NCBI GenBank assembly: GCA_937897585.1
Contig: CALCNY010000013.1
Coordinates: 1 to 34,961 of the forward strand
Direction: 5' to 3'
DNA: 34,961 nucleotides
From: an uncultured Chitinophagaceae bacterium
GTDB taxonomy: Bacteria > Bacteroidota > Bacteroidia > Chitinophagales > Chitinophagaceae
Part shown: positions 1 through 15,000 of the stretch, one piece after another
Numbering within the stretch: position 1 is the first letter of the stretch
How the letters are laid out: every line of letters begins with the position of its first letter
Position numbers and translations under genes: made by a program
Notes under the pieces: model-generated
The model's input: only the letters and a program-made list of their open reading frames with translations
Database searches by the model: none
What the model was told of the DNA's origin: nothing

Positions 1-1
1 T

Positions 2-3000
2 TGTTACCAACCTCAAGGATTATATATTTCTACGCTTAATAATGTTGTAAAAGCAGATTCTTGTACTATAAATTTTTACACACCAGAATCTAATTTAATG
101 ACCTGGGGTTTTGTAAAATACAATAATGTAAATATCAAACCGATTGCAGAACTTACAACTTTGCCGAAGTATTATTATGTATTCAATCAGGTTCCTAATA
201 CTGGAATTGGAACAAGGAATTTAGGTGCTATTTCATTTCAACCTAATAGTGCTTCTAATAATTATGGTATTCTAAAATACTTCAACACTTCAAGTCGAAG
301 TAATGAAATAATTCGTAACTATTATTTGAATAATTGGAATAACGGAGTATGGAGTCAAGAAGGATATTCAAGTTTTAATAATATCGAAGTAGCTGCAGAT
401 GTTAATGATTTACATCTTATCAATGCTATGCAAGAATATGGATCTGTTTGGAACCCAACTCCATATATTGGTTACTTAACAAGTACAAATGCGGCTAATA
501 TTAGATCAATCAATTCTAAAGCCAATGCATTGGGATTAGTTGGTTTTAATAAAATTGAAAAGTTATCTATAAATGCGGTTCAAACCAATGAAAGAAACGC
601 AACATTTAATACAAGTGATTTAAATCTCTTTCATAGTAATAACATAGATACATTGATGTTGAATGGAAGACCAGGGTCATACTCTAAAATTGGTAATGGC
701 TCAACGGTGAATATCAATAAATATTTTGCGATTGCAGATGGAGATTCTACCATAACATTCCAAAGTCCTCAAGTAATTGATACCGTAATGGGATCATTTA
801 CCAGAAGAAATGGAACATCAATGATAACTTCCGGAGGTATTGTAAATTTTGCATCTACTATAGGCGTTTGTGCCAAAGGAGTAGGTGTGAAGGATTTCAA
901 AGCTCAGGGAAGCAATAACCTGGTTGCATTCAATGGTAATCTTGGTGGCAACACTGGATGGAGATTTGTGAATGAAGATTCAAGTGCAAAAGTAACCATC
1001 AGCAACAACTTTGGTACATCGGTTATTTGTAATAATACACCAGTAACCTTTACTGCTGCTTATACTGGAGCCAGTGATTCGGCAAGGGTTTACAACTGGT
1101 TTGTAAATTCAATATCAAAACAAAACAGCACAGCCAATACTTATACAAATTCGAATTTGGTTAATGGAGATACGGTAATGTGTATTATGTCTTATGTGCC
1201 TTTAGATTTAAATAGTTGTGGTTATGCAGATACAACGATGAGTAATAAGTTGATCATGTCTATTGTGACAAGACCAACCGTACTCATCAACAATGCATTG
1301 ACATCTACTTCAGAAATTTGTTATGGAACAACCAAAACACTTAATGCAAGTGGTGCAGCAAGTTATACTTGGACACCTTCAACAGCTTTGACTGTGAGTG
1401 GTTATGCTACCAATAGTATCAGGTATATTAAGTTTTCGTGCACAAGTTCTTCTGATGCAGGTCAGGTAAATGTTTATGAAATCCAAGCATATAAAAATGG
1501 AGTAAACATTGCATTAAATAAGACTGGCTATGCAAATAGTTATTATGGTAGTACTGGCAATTGGGATAATACTGGAAAATATGCTATTGATGGCAACAAT
1601 GATACACGTTGGTCAAGCGACAGAAACAATCCTGGTAATGCTAGTGTAACAAATCCTCATTACATTGTAATTGACTTACAAAATACATATTCGATAGATA
1701 GTATCATTTTATTCACTGGTCTTTATTTCTCTCAAAATTTCACTTTTTCAGTTTCTGCTGATGCTAATAGTTGGGTTTCAATTGGTCAAGGTACTATCAC
1801 TAATACGCCAATAACCTATCGAATGAATTCGATAAACTTAGCTGGAACGGGGGTTTACGCAGCTCCATCTACTTTTGTAGCAGCACCACTTACATCAACT
1901 ACATATACCGTTACCGGGTTGAGTACTTCAGGTTGTACCAATACGGCTACAACTACAGTTAATGTGTTACCTCAAATGTTTGTAACGGCAACTGCAGATA
2001 GCGCTATCAGATGTAATACTGGAACAACAACAATTACTGTTGCGGCTTCTGGTGGAACGCCATTGTACACAGGTACAGGAAATTACAGAGTAACTGCAGG
2101 AACTTACAACTATACTGTTACAGATAGTAAGTCTTGTGCTTTAACTGTGCCAATTACCATTGCACAGCCTTCAGCAATTGTTATTTCTAAAACCATCATC
2201 AATACAAGTATTTGTCATGGTGGAAATGATGGATCAATGGTGGTAACTGCTACCGGTGGTACAGGTGCAAAAACATTTGCAATATCACCTGCAGTAGGAA
2301 GACAAGATTCTACTGGTTATTTCAACAATTTAACAGCAGGTACTTATACGATTACTGCGACTGACGCTAGCGGTTGTACGCAAACGCAAACAGCTACAGT
2401 AGGTACTAATTATCCTTCTACGAATACAATCAGTGCGGGTAGTACAACGGCGTTCTGTTTGGGAGGTTCGGTTACTTTAACTTCGGTATTGCCAGGTGGC
2501 GCTACTGCTGCATCTTATGCAGGAGGTAGAATTTGGTCTACTGGTGCTACTACTAGCTCAATCGTTGTAACGGCTTCTGGATCTTATTCAGTAAGTATCA
2601 TCGATGAAAGAGGTTGTGTGGGAACTACAAGTGCAGCAACAGTTGTAACGGTAAGTCCTACCACAGTTACAGGAACGGCATCAGGTGCGAGCACAGTTTG
2701 TTATGGAACCAACAGTACACAATTGAGTCTTACCGGAAATGTAGGAACCATTCAATGGCAATCTTCTACTAACGGTACCACATACAGCAATATATCAGGT
2801 GCTACTTCAGCAACTTATACGGCTACAAATTTAACAACAACAACTTATTACAGAGCAGCTGTTACAAGTGGAACTTGTCCTACTGATTATTCAAATGCTC
2901 AGATTGTGACAGTAAACCCAAGTACAGTTGCAGGAACAATAGCGGGAGCAAGATCAGTTTGTTATGGTACCAATACAACAACACTTACTTTAAGTGGTAA

Positions 3001-6000
3001 TGTAGGCACTATTCAATGGCAATCATCTGCTGATAATATTTCATTCAGCAATATTGCTGGAGAAACTTCTTCAACTTATGTGGCTGCAAACTTAACAGCT
3101 ACTACTTATTACAGAGCCGTAGTAACCAGTGGTGTATGTAATTCAATAAATACACCTTCAGTAACCATGGTAGTTATTCCTAATTTACCGGTAAGTGTTA
3201 GTATAACTTCAAGCGCAACAAATAACGTCATCTGTTCTGGTACCGGAGTTACATTTACGGCAACTCCAACGAATGGTGGTACAACGCCAGTATATCAATG
3301 GAAACTGAATGGTAATAACGTAGGTACTAACAGCACCACATACACGACATCAACATTAGTCAACAATGATGTTGTAACAGTCGTAATTACATCAAATGCA
3401 ATTTGCGCCATTAATAATCCGGCGACATCTAATAGCATTACAACTACAGTGAACCCATTACCAGCTATTCCTGTTGTTACCAATGGGGCGAGATGTGCAA
3501 CTGGAACGGTAACATTAAGTGCCACTTCAGCAGCAGGAACTGCGGTGGATTGGTATAGTTCATCAACAGCCACTTCGCCATTCTTAACAGCATCGAATAC
3601 ATATACTACACCTTCGATTTCTACTACTACTTCTTATTATGTAGTAGCAAGAGATTTAGTAACGGGATGTTTGTCTTATGATGTTGCTGCAAATAACAAT
3701 GCTTTGAATTTTGATGGAGTTGATGATGTTGTTGAATCGCCATCAATTGGTAATACAACTTCTATAACATTTGAAACATGGGTTAAATTTGATCAGTTAA
3801 ATGGTTTTAGATTCTTAGCTGCTAAAAGAGATAATAATTACGGAGCAGCAAATTATGAGCTAGGAACACAAGGAGCAAACATGTATGGCGCATTTTATTT
3901 TACACCGTCTGGCTATGTTCAATTTAGAGGTTCAACAACATTGGTTACTGGACAATGGTATCATTTGGCTTATACTTTTAGTTCTAATTACGCTGCTTTT
4001 TATTTAAATGGCGTATTAGAAGCTGCTCAAACATTCTCAAATCAACAATTGAATAACAATCCGCTTCAAGTATTTAGAATGAGTGGAGGTACATCAAGAA
4101 CATTAGATCTATTTAGTGGTACATTGGATAATTATCGCATTTGGAATGTAGCCAGAACACAAGCAGAAATTGCAGCAAACATGAATAGTGTAATTAGTTC
4201 TGCATCTGGCTTAATTGCATCTTATGATTTCAATCAAGGAACCGCACAAGGAAGTAATGTAGGAATTACTACATTAACAGACAGAAGCGGTAATGGAAAC
4301 AATGGTACATTATATGGTTTTGCTTTAACTAGAGCTTCATCAAACTGGGTAAGTGGTGTTGTATCAAATTCAAGAACTACAGTTACAGCAACGGTCAATC
4401 CATTACCAACTGTTACATCATCTAATTATGGTGTTGTTTCAAACGGTAGTGCTTTGTTAACAGCTACTGCTAGTGCTGGTGCTAAGATTGACTGGTATGC
4501 TAACGCGACAGGAGGCACAGCTTTGGCTACTGGTACAAATAATTTCAATACGCCAACAACTGATACAACAGCTACTTTCTATGCAGAAGCGAGAGATACA
4601 ATTACAGGTTGTGTTTCATTGGTAAGAACACCAGTATCAGCAAGAGTTAGACCTACAACTGGATTGATATCAATAGATCAGACCATTTGTAATGGTGGAG
4701 ATCCCGTTGCATTTACAAATACAACAGCAGGTACAGGAAGTGGCACAATAACTTATCGTTGGGAGAGCTCAACAAACAACTGGACTTCTTTCAGTGTGAT
4801 TTCAGGAGCTACTGCAGCTACCTACGACGTGCCTGGTGGTTTAACAACAACAACACAATACAGAAGAATAACAATATCTACTTTGAATGGAGTAGCAGTA
4901 GAATCGGCGGTTCCAACAATAGTTACCGTTACGGTACAAGCGATTCCTACAGCAGGTAGTATAGCTGGAGATCAAACCATTTGCAATGGTGGAGATCCGG
5001 TTTCATTTACAAATACAACAACTGGTACAGGAAGTGGAACAATTTCTTATCGTTGGGAAAGCTCAATCGACAACTGGTCAACTTCTACAACAATTGTTGG
5101 TGCAACTTCAGCTATCTATGATGTTCCATCAGGATTGACTACTACAACAAAATACAGAAGATATACATTATCTACTTTAAATAGTGTAGCCTGTGAATCA
5201 GTTGCATCTAATTCAATAACTGTAACAGTGCAAGCGGTTCCAACAGCTGGAACAATATCTGGTAATCAAACTATCTGTTATGGTGGGGATCCTGTAGTAT
5301 TTACAAATACGACTTCGGGTGCTTCAACTTCGGTAGGTGCTGTAATTTCTTATCGTTGGGAAAAATCAAATGACAACTGGTTGACGTCTTCAACAATTGC
5401 AGGCGCAACATCAGCTACTTATGATGTTCCATCTGGTTTGACATCAGTTACACAATATAGAAGATATACCGTATCTACATTAAACAGTGTTGCATGTGAA
5501 TCAGTTGCTACAGAATCAATAACGGTATCTATTAGTCCTACATCAGTTGCTGGTTCTATTACCGGTGCACAAACTGTTTGTTATGGAAAAAATACAACCA
5601 CACTTACTTTAGTTGGATATGTAGGAATCATTCAATGGCAGTCGTCATCAAACAATACTACGTTTACAAATATTAGCGGTGCAACTACATCAACTTATGT
5701 TGCAGCTGATTTAACTGCTACAACTTATTACAGAGCTGTAGTGACGAGTGGTGTTTGTGCATCAGCAACAACATCATCAGTAACCGTTGCTGTAAGTCCA
5801 GCTACAATTGCAGGAACAATATCAGGTGCGCAAACAGTATGTTATGGTACAAACACAACTACACTTACATTAAGCGGAAGTGTAGGAACTATCCAATGGC
5901 AGTTGTCTTCAGATAACACATCGTTTATTAATATCGCAGGTGCAACAGCAACAACTTATGTAGCGTCGAGCTTAACAGCAACTACATATTACAGAGCAGT

Positions 6001-9000
6001 TGTAACCAGTGGTGTATGTGCTTCAATAAATACAGCTTCTGTAACAGTGGGAGTTAGTCCTACAACAGTTGCAGGTACTATATCAGGTGCTCAAACAGTA
6101 TGTTACGGAACGAATACAACCATACTTACATTAAATGGAAGTGTGGGTGCGATCCAATGGCAGTCGTCTTTAAACAATACAACGTTTACCAATATCAGTG
6201 GTGCAACAACTTCAACTTATGTTGCCAACAACTTAACATCAACTACTTACTACAGAGCAGTAGTTGTGAGTGGAGTATGTTCGACATTGAATACGTCTAC
6301 AGTAATGGTAACCGTTAGTCCGGCTACAGTTGCAGGTACAATATCTGGAGCTCAAACGGTATGTTATGGAACGAACACAACCACACTTACATTAAGTGGA
6401 AGTGTGGGTACAATCCAATGGCAGTCGTCTTCAGACAACACATCGTTTACTAATATCGCAGGTGCAACAGCAACCACTTACGTAGCGTCGAGCTTAACAG
6501 CAACAACCTATTACAGAGCAGTTGTAACCAGTGGTGTATGTGCATCAATAAATACAGCGTCGGTAACAGTAGGAGTTAGTCCTTCTACAGTTGCAGGTAC
6601 AATTACTGGAGCAACTGAAGTATGTTCAGGTACAAATAGTACAGTTCTTACTTTGGAAGGAAGTGTTGGAGCCATCCAGTGGAAATCATCTACTGATGGT
6701 GTCAACTTTACAAATATCTCAGGTGCAACAGGAAGTACTTATACAGCATCAAACTTAGTTCTAACAACTTATTACAAAGCTGTTGTTACAAGTGGTGTGT
6801 GTAGTTCAATTGAAACGCCTGTTGTTACCATGGTTGTTCATTACGCAACACATAATGCATTTACAGCGTCAAATTGTAATTCATATCAATGGAACGGAAC
6901 TACCTATACTAACAGTGGTGTGTATACATACAACTACTCAAATACATTTGGTTGTGCTTCTGTAGATACGTTACACTTAACTATCAGATACAGCAATAGC
7001 AGTGATACAACTGCTTCTATTTGCGATAGTTTCAAATGGTTGGGAACTACTTATACTACAAGCGGCAACTACCAACATATGTTTACAAATGTTTCAGGTT
7101 GTGATAGCTTGGTAACCTTACATCTGACCATCAGATACAAAACCACTTCAAGTTTGGTAACATCAGCATTGAACAGTTACACTTGGAATGGTAGCACTTA
7201 TGAAGAGTCTGGTGTTTATACTTTCAACACAACAAATGCGGTTGGTTGTGATAGTATAGCTACTTTAATATTAACTGTAAATGCAACAGATACTTCATCA
7301 TTCGTTGCAAGTTCATGCGACAGCTACACATTACCGTGGGGTGATGTAGCAACAGTGTCTGGTGATTACGAATTCCATTATTCAAATCACAATGGATTTG
7401 ATAGTTTGGTAACCGCTCACATCATCATTAACAATAGCGTTACGAAGTCAGTAGATACTACAGGATGTGATAGCTTTGTAATGCCTTGGGGTGAGGTGAC
7501 TACTCAAACGGGTTCTTTCAGCCATCATTATCAAACAATACATGGTTGTGATAGCTTGGTAACTTTCAATGTAACCATGTATCAAAGTCAATCATCTTCA
7601 TTCGATGCGGTTTCTTGCGATAGCTACACATTGCCTTGGGGCGAAGTAGTTACAGCAACTAGTGATTATACTCATCATTACGAAACCGTTCATGGATGTG
7701 ATAGTCTGGTTACAGCTCATATCTTGATTAACCGTAGTACATCATCTTCATTCAGCGCAGCAGGATGTGATTCATATACCTTGCCTTGGAATCAGGTGGT
7801 AGTATTGTCTGGTGATTATTCTCATACTTATCAAACGGCAAGAGGATGTGATAGTATTGTAACAGCTCATATTTCTATGAGTTACAGAACAACAACAGAA
7901 TTTGCAGCGTCTAGCTGTGATAGTTATACATTGCCATGGGGAACTGTGATTACAACAACCGGAAACTATACTCATCATTACACTACAATAAATGGTTGTG
8001 ATAGTTTGGTTACGGCTCATGTAGCCATGAATTATAGCATTGCTACTTCATTCAATGCCACATCATGTGATAATTATTTATTGCCATGGGGAACTCAGGT
8101 GAATGCAACTGGTGATTATACGCATCATTATTCAACTATCAATGGTTGTGATAGTTTTGTTACAGCTCATGTTGTAATCAATCATAGCAATCAAAGTGAG
8201 TTCAATATTGTGGGATGTAATACAGTAACATTGCCTTGGAGTGAGGTGGTTACTTTGAGTGGAAATTATACTCATATTTATACGAATACAAAAGGATGTG
8301 ATAGTACGGTAACAGCACACGTTACCATTAATTCATCAATGGGTTCTGATTTCAGTGAAGTGGCTTGTGATACTTATACCTTGCCATGGAATGAAATAGT
8401 AACAACTTCTGGTGTATACCAACATAATTATTATACAACATCTGGTTGTGATAGTTTGGTAACTGCACACATCACTATTTTAGCAAGTACATCAGGCGAA
8501 TTTACTGATGAGGCATGTGATAGTTATTTATTGCCATGGGGCGCAACTGTAACTACAACTGGAAACTACCAGCATCATTATTTGAATGCTGTTGGTTGTG
8601 ATAGTTTGGTTACCGCACACATAACAGTTCATCAAAGTCAATCAAGTCAATTTACTGCCACAGGATGTATGATTTATACATTGCCATGGGGTGTTGATGT
8701 GATTGAGTCAGGAGATTATGTGTATCATTATGAAACTGTATTTGGATGTGATAGCGCAGTTACTGCTCACATCACAATTTACAGTAGCAGATCTTCTGAA
8801 TTTGATATTACATCATGTGATTCATATTCATTGCCGTGGGGTGCAAATGTTACGTTGAGTGGAAACTATTATCATACTTATTCAACAGTGAATGGATGTG
8901 ATAGTATTGTAACTGCACATGTAACTATTCGTTACAGCAATACAAGTGGATTTAATGTTGTTTCATGTGATAGCGCAAGAATGCCATGGAATCAGTTAGT

Positions 9001-12000
9001 ACTTATTTCGGGTGATTATTTGCATCATTATACAAATCAATTTGGTTGTGATAGTGCTGTAACGGCTCATGTGATAATTCACAACAGTTCTAGTACAGAA
9101 TTTAGTGCAAGCAATTGCAACAACTACAGTTTGCCATGGGGCGCTTTAGTAACAACTTCAGGTGATTATACTCATCATTATGTATCTCAATATGGTTGTG
9201 ATAGTTTGGTAACTGCTCATATTTCAATACTGCCAAAAATTACAGTTACACAAATAGTAACAAGTTGCGATAGTTATATGTTGCCTTGGGCGCTTAACGT
9301 AACGGTAACTGGAGCTTATAGCAGAAAATACGTTAATCAATATGGTTGTGACAGTATCGTGATTTATAATGTAACAATTCGACATAGTGCAGTTTCATTA
9401 TTTACTGCGTCTAATTGCGACAGTTATACATTGCCATGGGGTACTATTGTAAATACTTCTGGAGATTACACTTATCATTACCAAACAACTTATGGTTGTG
9501 ATAGTATGGTTACAGCTCGTATTACTATTTACAACAGCAAGACTAAAGTAATCAACGTTTCAAGTTGTGATCGTTATACATTGCCATGGGGAATTGTTGT
9601 AACCACAACAGGAAGTTATGTAAATCATTATAGCACAACAAATGGTTGTGACAGTATGGTAACTGTTAATGCAACAATTAATGCTTCTTATCAAACTTCA
9701 TTCAATGCGCATGGTTGTGATAGTTATAACTTACCATGGGGACAAGTAGTTACTAACACAGGTACTTATACTCATATCTATCAAAGTATAAAAGGATGTG
9801 ATAGTATCGTAAGAGCTAATGTTGTAATTACTTATAGCTATGCTACAGAATTTACAGACGAAGCTTGTGCTGAATATGTACTTCCTTGGGGTGTAACAGT
9901 AACGGCTAGTGGTAATTATGTGCATCATTATTCAACCATTGATGGTTGTGATAGTATGGTAACAGCTTATATCACCATACATCCGAATACAAATTCTACA
10001 ACCAATGCAACGGCTTGTAATTATTATAACTGGTCGATAGATGACAATGGAAGTGGAATGACTTATACCGAATCAGGAACATATACTTATGAGTCGGTTA
10101 ATGAATTTGGTTGTACTCATATTGCAACATTGAATCTTACTATCAAGCAACCATCAAGCAGTATGACAGATGTAACCATTTGTACAGTTGCTTTACCATA
10201 CACATGGAATGGTAATCAGTATACCGAATCTGGCTTGTATGATGTGACGTTAGTAAGTGCTAATGGTTGTGATTCAATTGCAACATTGAATTTGGTTGCG
10301 ATTAACTTCGATATAGATACCATTGTTGGTAATAAAAATGCTTGTGCTTATTTAGGTACAACAACTGCTGACAATGCTACTTATTCTATAGCAGCAACAA
10401 ATGCTTCAAGTTATGTATGGACTATCCCAGCAAATGCAACGTTAATTTCTGGTCAGGGTACAAATGCCATTACGGTTCACTATGCTGCTGCATTTACAGG
10501 AGGTAAAGTGAAAGTTGTTGTAGCCGGCGTTTGTGGATCAGTGTTAGCAGATAGTATCAATATAACAAAATCATTAGCTCCTGTGCCAGGATTGATTTCA
10601 GGAACATTGGCAGTTTGTCCTACTATTACAGGTGAGACATACACCATTAATCCGGTAATTGATGCCAATAGTTATACATGGTCGGTGCCAACAACTTGGT
10701 CAATTGTATCAGGTAATGGAACGAATCAGATTTCTGTATTAACCGGTGCATCAGGAAGAAATGGAAATATTTCAGTGGTAGCAGTGAATGGTTGTGGATC
10801 AAGCGCGGCTGATACTTTAGCTGTAACAGTGAAGCCTGGTACACCGGCTGTTCCTGGAACAATTAGTGGTACTGCTGTTCAATGTCCAAGTTTAACTGGC
10901 AAATTGTATAGCATTGCTGCGGTTCTTAATGCAACAACTTACAATTGGACAGTTCCTACTGGATGGGTAATTACTTCTGGTAATGGAACATCATCAATTA
11001 CTGTGAATACAGGAAATAGTGGACAAAACGGAAATATCACGGTAACAGCTGGAAACAGTTGTGGAACAAGTGTGGCTAAAACATTAGCTGTTTCTGTTAG
11101 TCCTGCAACACCTCCTGTACCAGGAACTATAACTGGAGCTACAATTGTATGCCCTTCTACAACAACAAATGTTTATTCAATCTCAGCAGTGAGTTATGCT
11201 ACAAGTTATACTTGGACAGCTCCAACTGGCTGGACAATTACTGCAGGTCAGGGAACAACAAGTATTACAGTTTCTGCAGCTGCAACAGCGCAATCTGGTA
11301 GCATTACGGTGAAATCAGTGAATAGTTGTGGAACAAGCGTTGCTAATTCATTGGCAATAACTGTCAGTCCAACTACACCAGCTACGCCAGGTGCTATCAC
11401 TGGAACATTGGCTCAATGTCCTTCTGTTTCTGGTTTGGTATATTCAATTGTTGCTGTTACAAATGCAACGTCATATAATTGGACAGTGCCAACAGGATGG
11501 ACAATAACATCTGGTGCTGGTACAACATCAATTACAGTAACAAGTGGTTTGGAAGCTCAGAATGGAAACATTACAGTGACTTCACAAAACAGTTGTGGAA
11601 TCAGTGTGGCGAGATCAGTTGCGGTAACTGTTAAACCAGGTACTCCAATAATAACTGATCAAATATCTGGAAGTGCAGTACAATGTCCTTCATTAACAGG
11701 TCAGGTTTATACTATACCTCCTGTTTTGAATGCGACATCTTATTCATGGACTGTACCAACAGGATGGACGATTACAGCTGGTAGTACAACAAACTCAGTT
11801 TCTGTAACAACAGGAACCTTAGCACAAACCAGTGCAATTACTGTGAAAGCAATTAATTCTTGTGGAACAAGTCTTGCTCAATCTATGACTGTAGTAGTGA
11901 ATAATGCTAAGCCAGCAACTCCTGGTTTAATTACAGGTTCAACTTCACAATGTTCGTATTTGCCAGGTCAGATATACAGTGTAGTTGCGGTAGCCAATGC

Positions 12001-15000
12001 TACTTCTTACAACTGGGTTCTTCCAACAGGATGGGTGATTACTTCAGGTGATGGTACATCTTCAATAACAGTAACTACAGGTAGTGATCTACAAGGTGGA
12101 ATCGTCAGTGTAGCTGCTGTAAACAGTTGTGGAATCAGTGTGGCAAGAACAACAACGGTTACTATGAAGCCAGGAACTCCTGCAACGCCTAGTGCAATAA
12201 CTGGTTCAATTAATCAGTGTACAGGCTTAACAGGTCAAACATATAGTGTGCCAGCAGTTGCCAACGCTACTACTTACACTTGGACAGTTCCAACAGGTTG
12301 GACTATAACATTAGGTAGTACAACAAACTCGATTACAGTGAGTGTTGGTAGTACAGCTCAAAGCGGAGATATTTCTGTAAAAGCTAACAATACATGTGGA
12401 ACCAGCGCGGCAAGTATATTAAGTGCGGTTGTAAGTCCAGGAGCACCTGCAACACCAGGAACAATTACTGGTGCAGCTACTGTTTGTCCGGGTACTTCAA
12501 CTACAACTTATACAGTTGCTGCTGTAGCTAATGCCACAGTTTATAATTGGGTATTGCCTTCGGGTTGGTCTATTGCAAGTGGTGTAAACACAAACTCAAT
12601 AACTGTTGCAGTTCAGCAGGGAGCTTCTAATGGTACCATTAGTGTATCAGCTGGTAATTTCTGTGGAACTAGTGCGATCAGAACATTAACAGTAAGTGTT
12701 AATGCACCAATACCTGCATCTCCTACATTGATTTCTGGAATATCTGCACAATGTCCATCGTTGACATTACAACAGTACTCAATAGGCGCTGTTTCAAATG
12801 CAACAACTTACACTTGGACAGTACCTACAGGTTGGTTGATCACTGCAGGTAATGGCACAACTATTGCCACAGTGAAAACTGGTTTAACAAGTCAAAATGG
12901 TAATATTGCCGTAACAGCGAGCAACTCATGTGGAGTAAGTGCTCCAGCATATTTAGGTGTTACTGTTCTTCCAGCCAAACCGGCAACTCCAGGTGTGATT
13001 ACTGGTGTAACTTCTCAGTGTGGTGGAATTTCAGGAATAGCATACAGCATTGTTGCTGTTGCTAATGCTACGGTTTACAACTGGACGCTTCCGGCAGGAT
13101 GGTCAATTGCATCTGGTGCAGGTACTAATTCCATTACCGTTAATTTAAGTAATGTAGCAATTACCGGAACTGTTAGCGTTACAGCAGGAAATAGTTGTGG
13201 TGTGAGTGTCGCAAGAACGCTTGCAGTAACTATCAAGCCAGCCAAACCATCAACACCAGGTGCTATCATCGGTAGCGCTGCTCAGTGCCCAAGCTTGACA
13301 GGTCAAGTTTATACAGTGGCAGCAGTAACAAATGCTACAAGTTATACATGGACAGTTCCAACAGGATGGACAATAACTGCTGGTGCAGGAACAAACAGTA
13401 TTACAGTTAACACCGGTCTTGTGAATCAAAATGGAAATATATCAGTAACGGCCACCAATACATGTGGAACCAGTACGGCTTCAGTATTAGCTGTAACAGT
13501 TAATCCCGGAAGTCCTACAACTGCTATAGGAAGTATAACTGGTTTAACAACACAGTGTCCTTCTTCACTTGGTGTGGTTTACGGTGTAGCAGCAGTAGCA
13601 AATGTTACAACTTACAACTGGACATTACCAACTGGTTGGTCAATAATATCAGGAGCAGGTAGAAATGTGATTACTGTTAATGTGGGTTATTCTGCTCAAA
13701 ATGGAAACATCACAGTAGTAGGAGCAAATAGTTGTGGATCAACTGCAGTAAGCTCACTAGCCGTTAATGTAAATCCACCAACACCAATTGCTCCAAACAG
13801 TATCGCCGGTACAGATGCACAGTGCCCTGGAAATACAAATCAAGTGTATTCAACATCTGCAATAGCAAATGCAACTTCATACCAATGGACAGTTCCTACA
13901 GGATGGACAATTACTTCAGGTGCAGGTACAAATAGCATCACAGTAACAACGGGATCAGCGAATCAAAACGGAAACATCACCGTTGCTGCTTCTAATTCAT
14001 GTGGTGTAGGTGCAGCGATGAGTTTGCCTGTAGTAGTTAATCCTGCAGTGCCTGTTACTCCTGCATCAATATCTGGATTAGCCACACAGTGTCCTAATTT
14101 AACTGCTCAGGCATATAGTGTAAATGCAGTGCCAAATGCAACTTCATACAATTGGACATTGCCTTCAGGATGGGTAATAACATCAGGGAATAATACTTCC
14201 AATATTTTGGTTGCGTTAGGAGCTAATGCGCAAAATGGTGTAATGACAGTTTCAGCAACAAATAGTTGTGGAACAAGTTCATTAACTAATTTAACAGTCA
14301 TCGTTAATCCTGCAACACCAATCGCACCAAAAGCTATAACAGGACCAACAAGTCAATGTATGGGAGTTGACAACATAGTTTATAGTGTAGACCCTGTATT
14401 GAATGCTACCTCTTACAATTGGAATGTTCCAACTGGTTGGGTGATTACATCAGGTACTGGAACAAACAGTATAACAGTTTCAACAACTAATCTTGCTCAA
14501 AATGGTAACATCACTGTATCAGCTTCGAACAGTTGTGGTACAAGTGACATAAATGTACTTGCAGTAACAGTTAATCCATTAACGCCTGTAACACCAGGTT
14601 TAATTTCAGGAACTGTTAACCAATGTGCCGGTTCTGCTAATCAGGTTTATGCAGTAGATGCAGTTCCTAATGCAACAAGCTACACTTGGTCAGTACCAAA
14701 CGATTGGAGTGTTGTTTCTGGAAATACCACTCAATCAATTATTGTAAACGTGGGTAGCTCAATTCAAACCGGATCTATTACAGTTAGTGCTTCAAATATT
14801 TGCGGAGTGAGCGTAACCAGTTCATTACAAGTAATGACAAATCCAGCAATACCAGCGAGACCAGGAATGATATCAGGAATTGGTACTCAATGTGCTAATC
14901 TGACAAATCAAGTATACAGCATAGATTCAATATCAAATGCAACAAGTTATTCATGGTCAGTGCCGACGGGTTGGATCATTATTCAAGGTCAAGGTACTCC

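Noticed and set aside
7316..10018. CRISPR-like periodicity
   Set aside because: The 150-nt period is a protein repeat in one open frame; there are no short identical repeats with unique spacers.
3295..14301. Antisense and out-of-frame open frames inside the giant gene
   Set aside because: They are low-complexity Thr/Val- or Ile/Ser-rich shadows of the repeat arrays without starts, motifs or homology.
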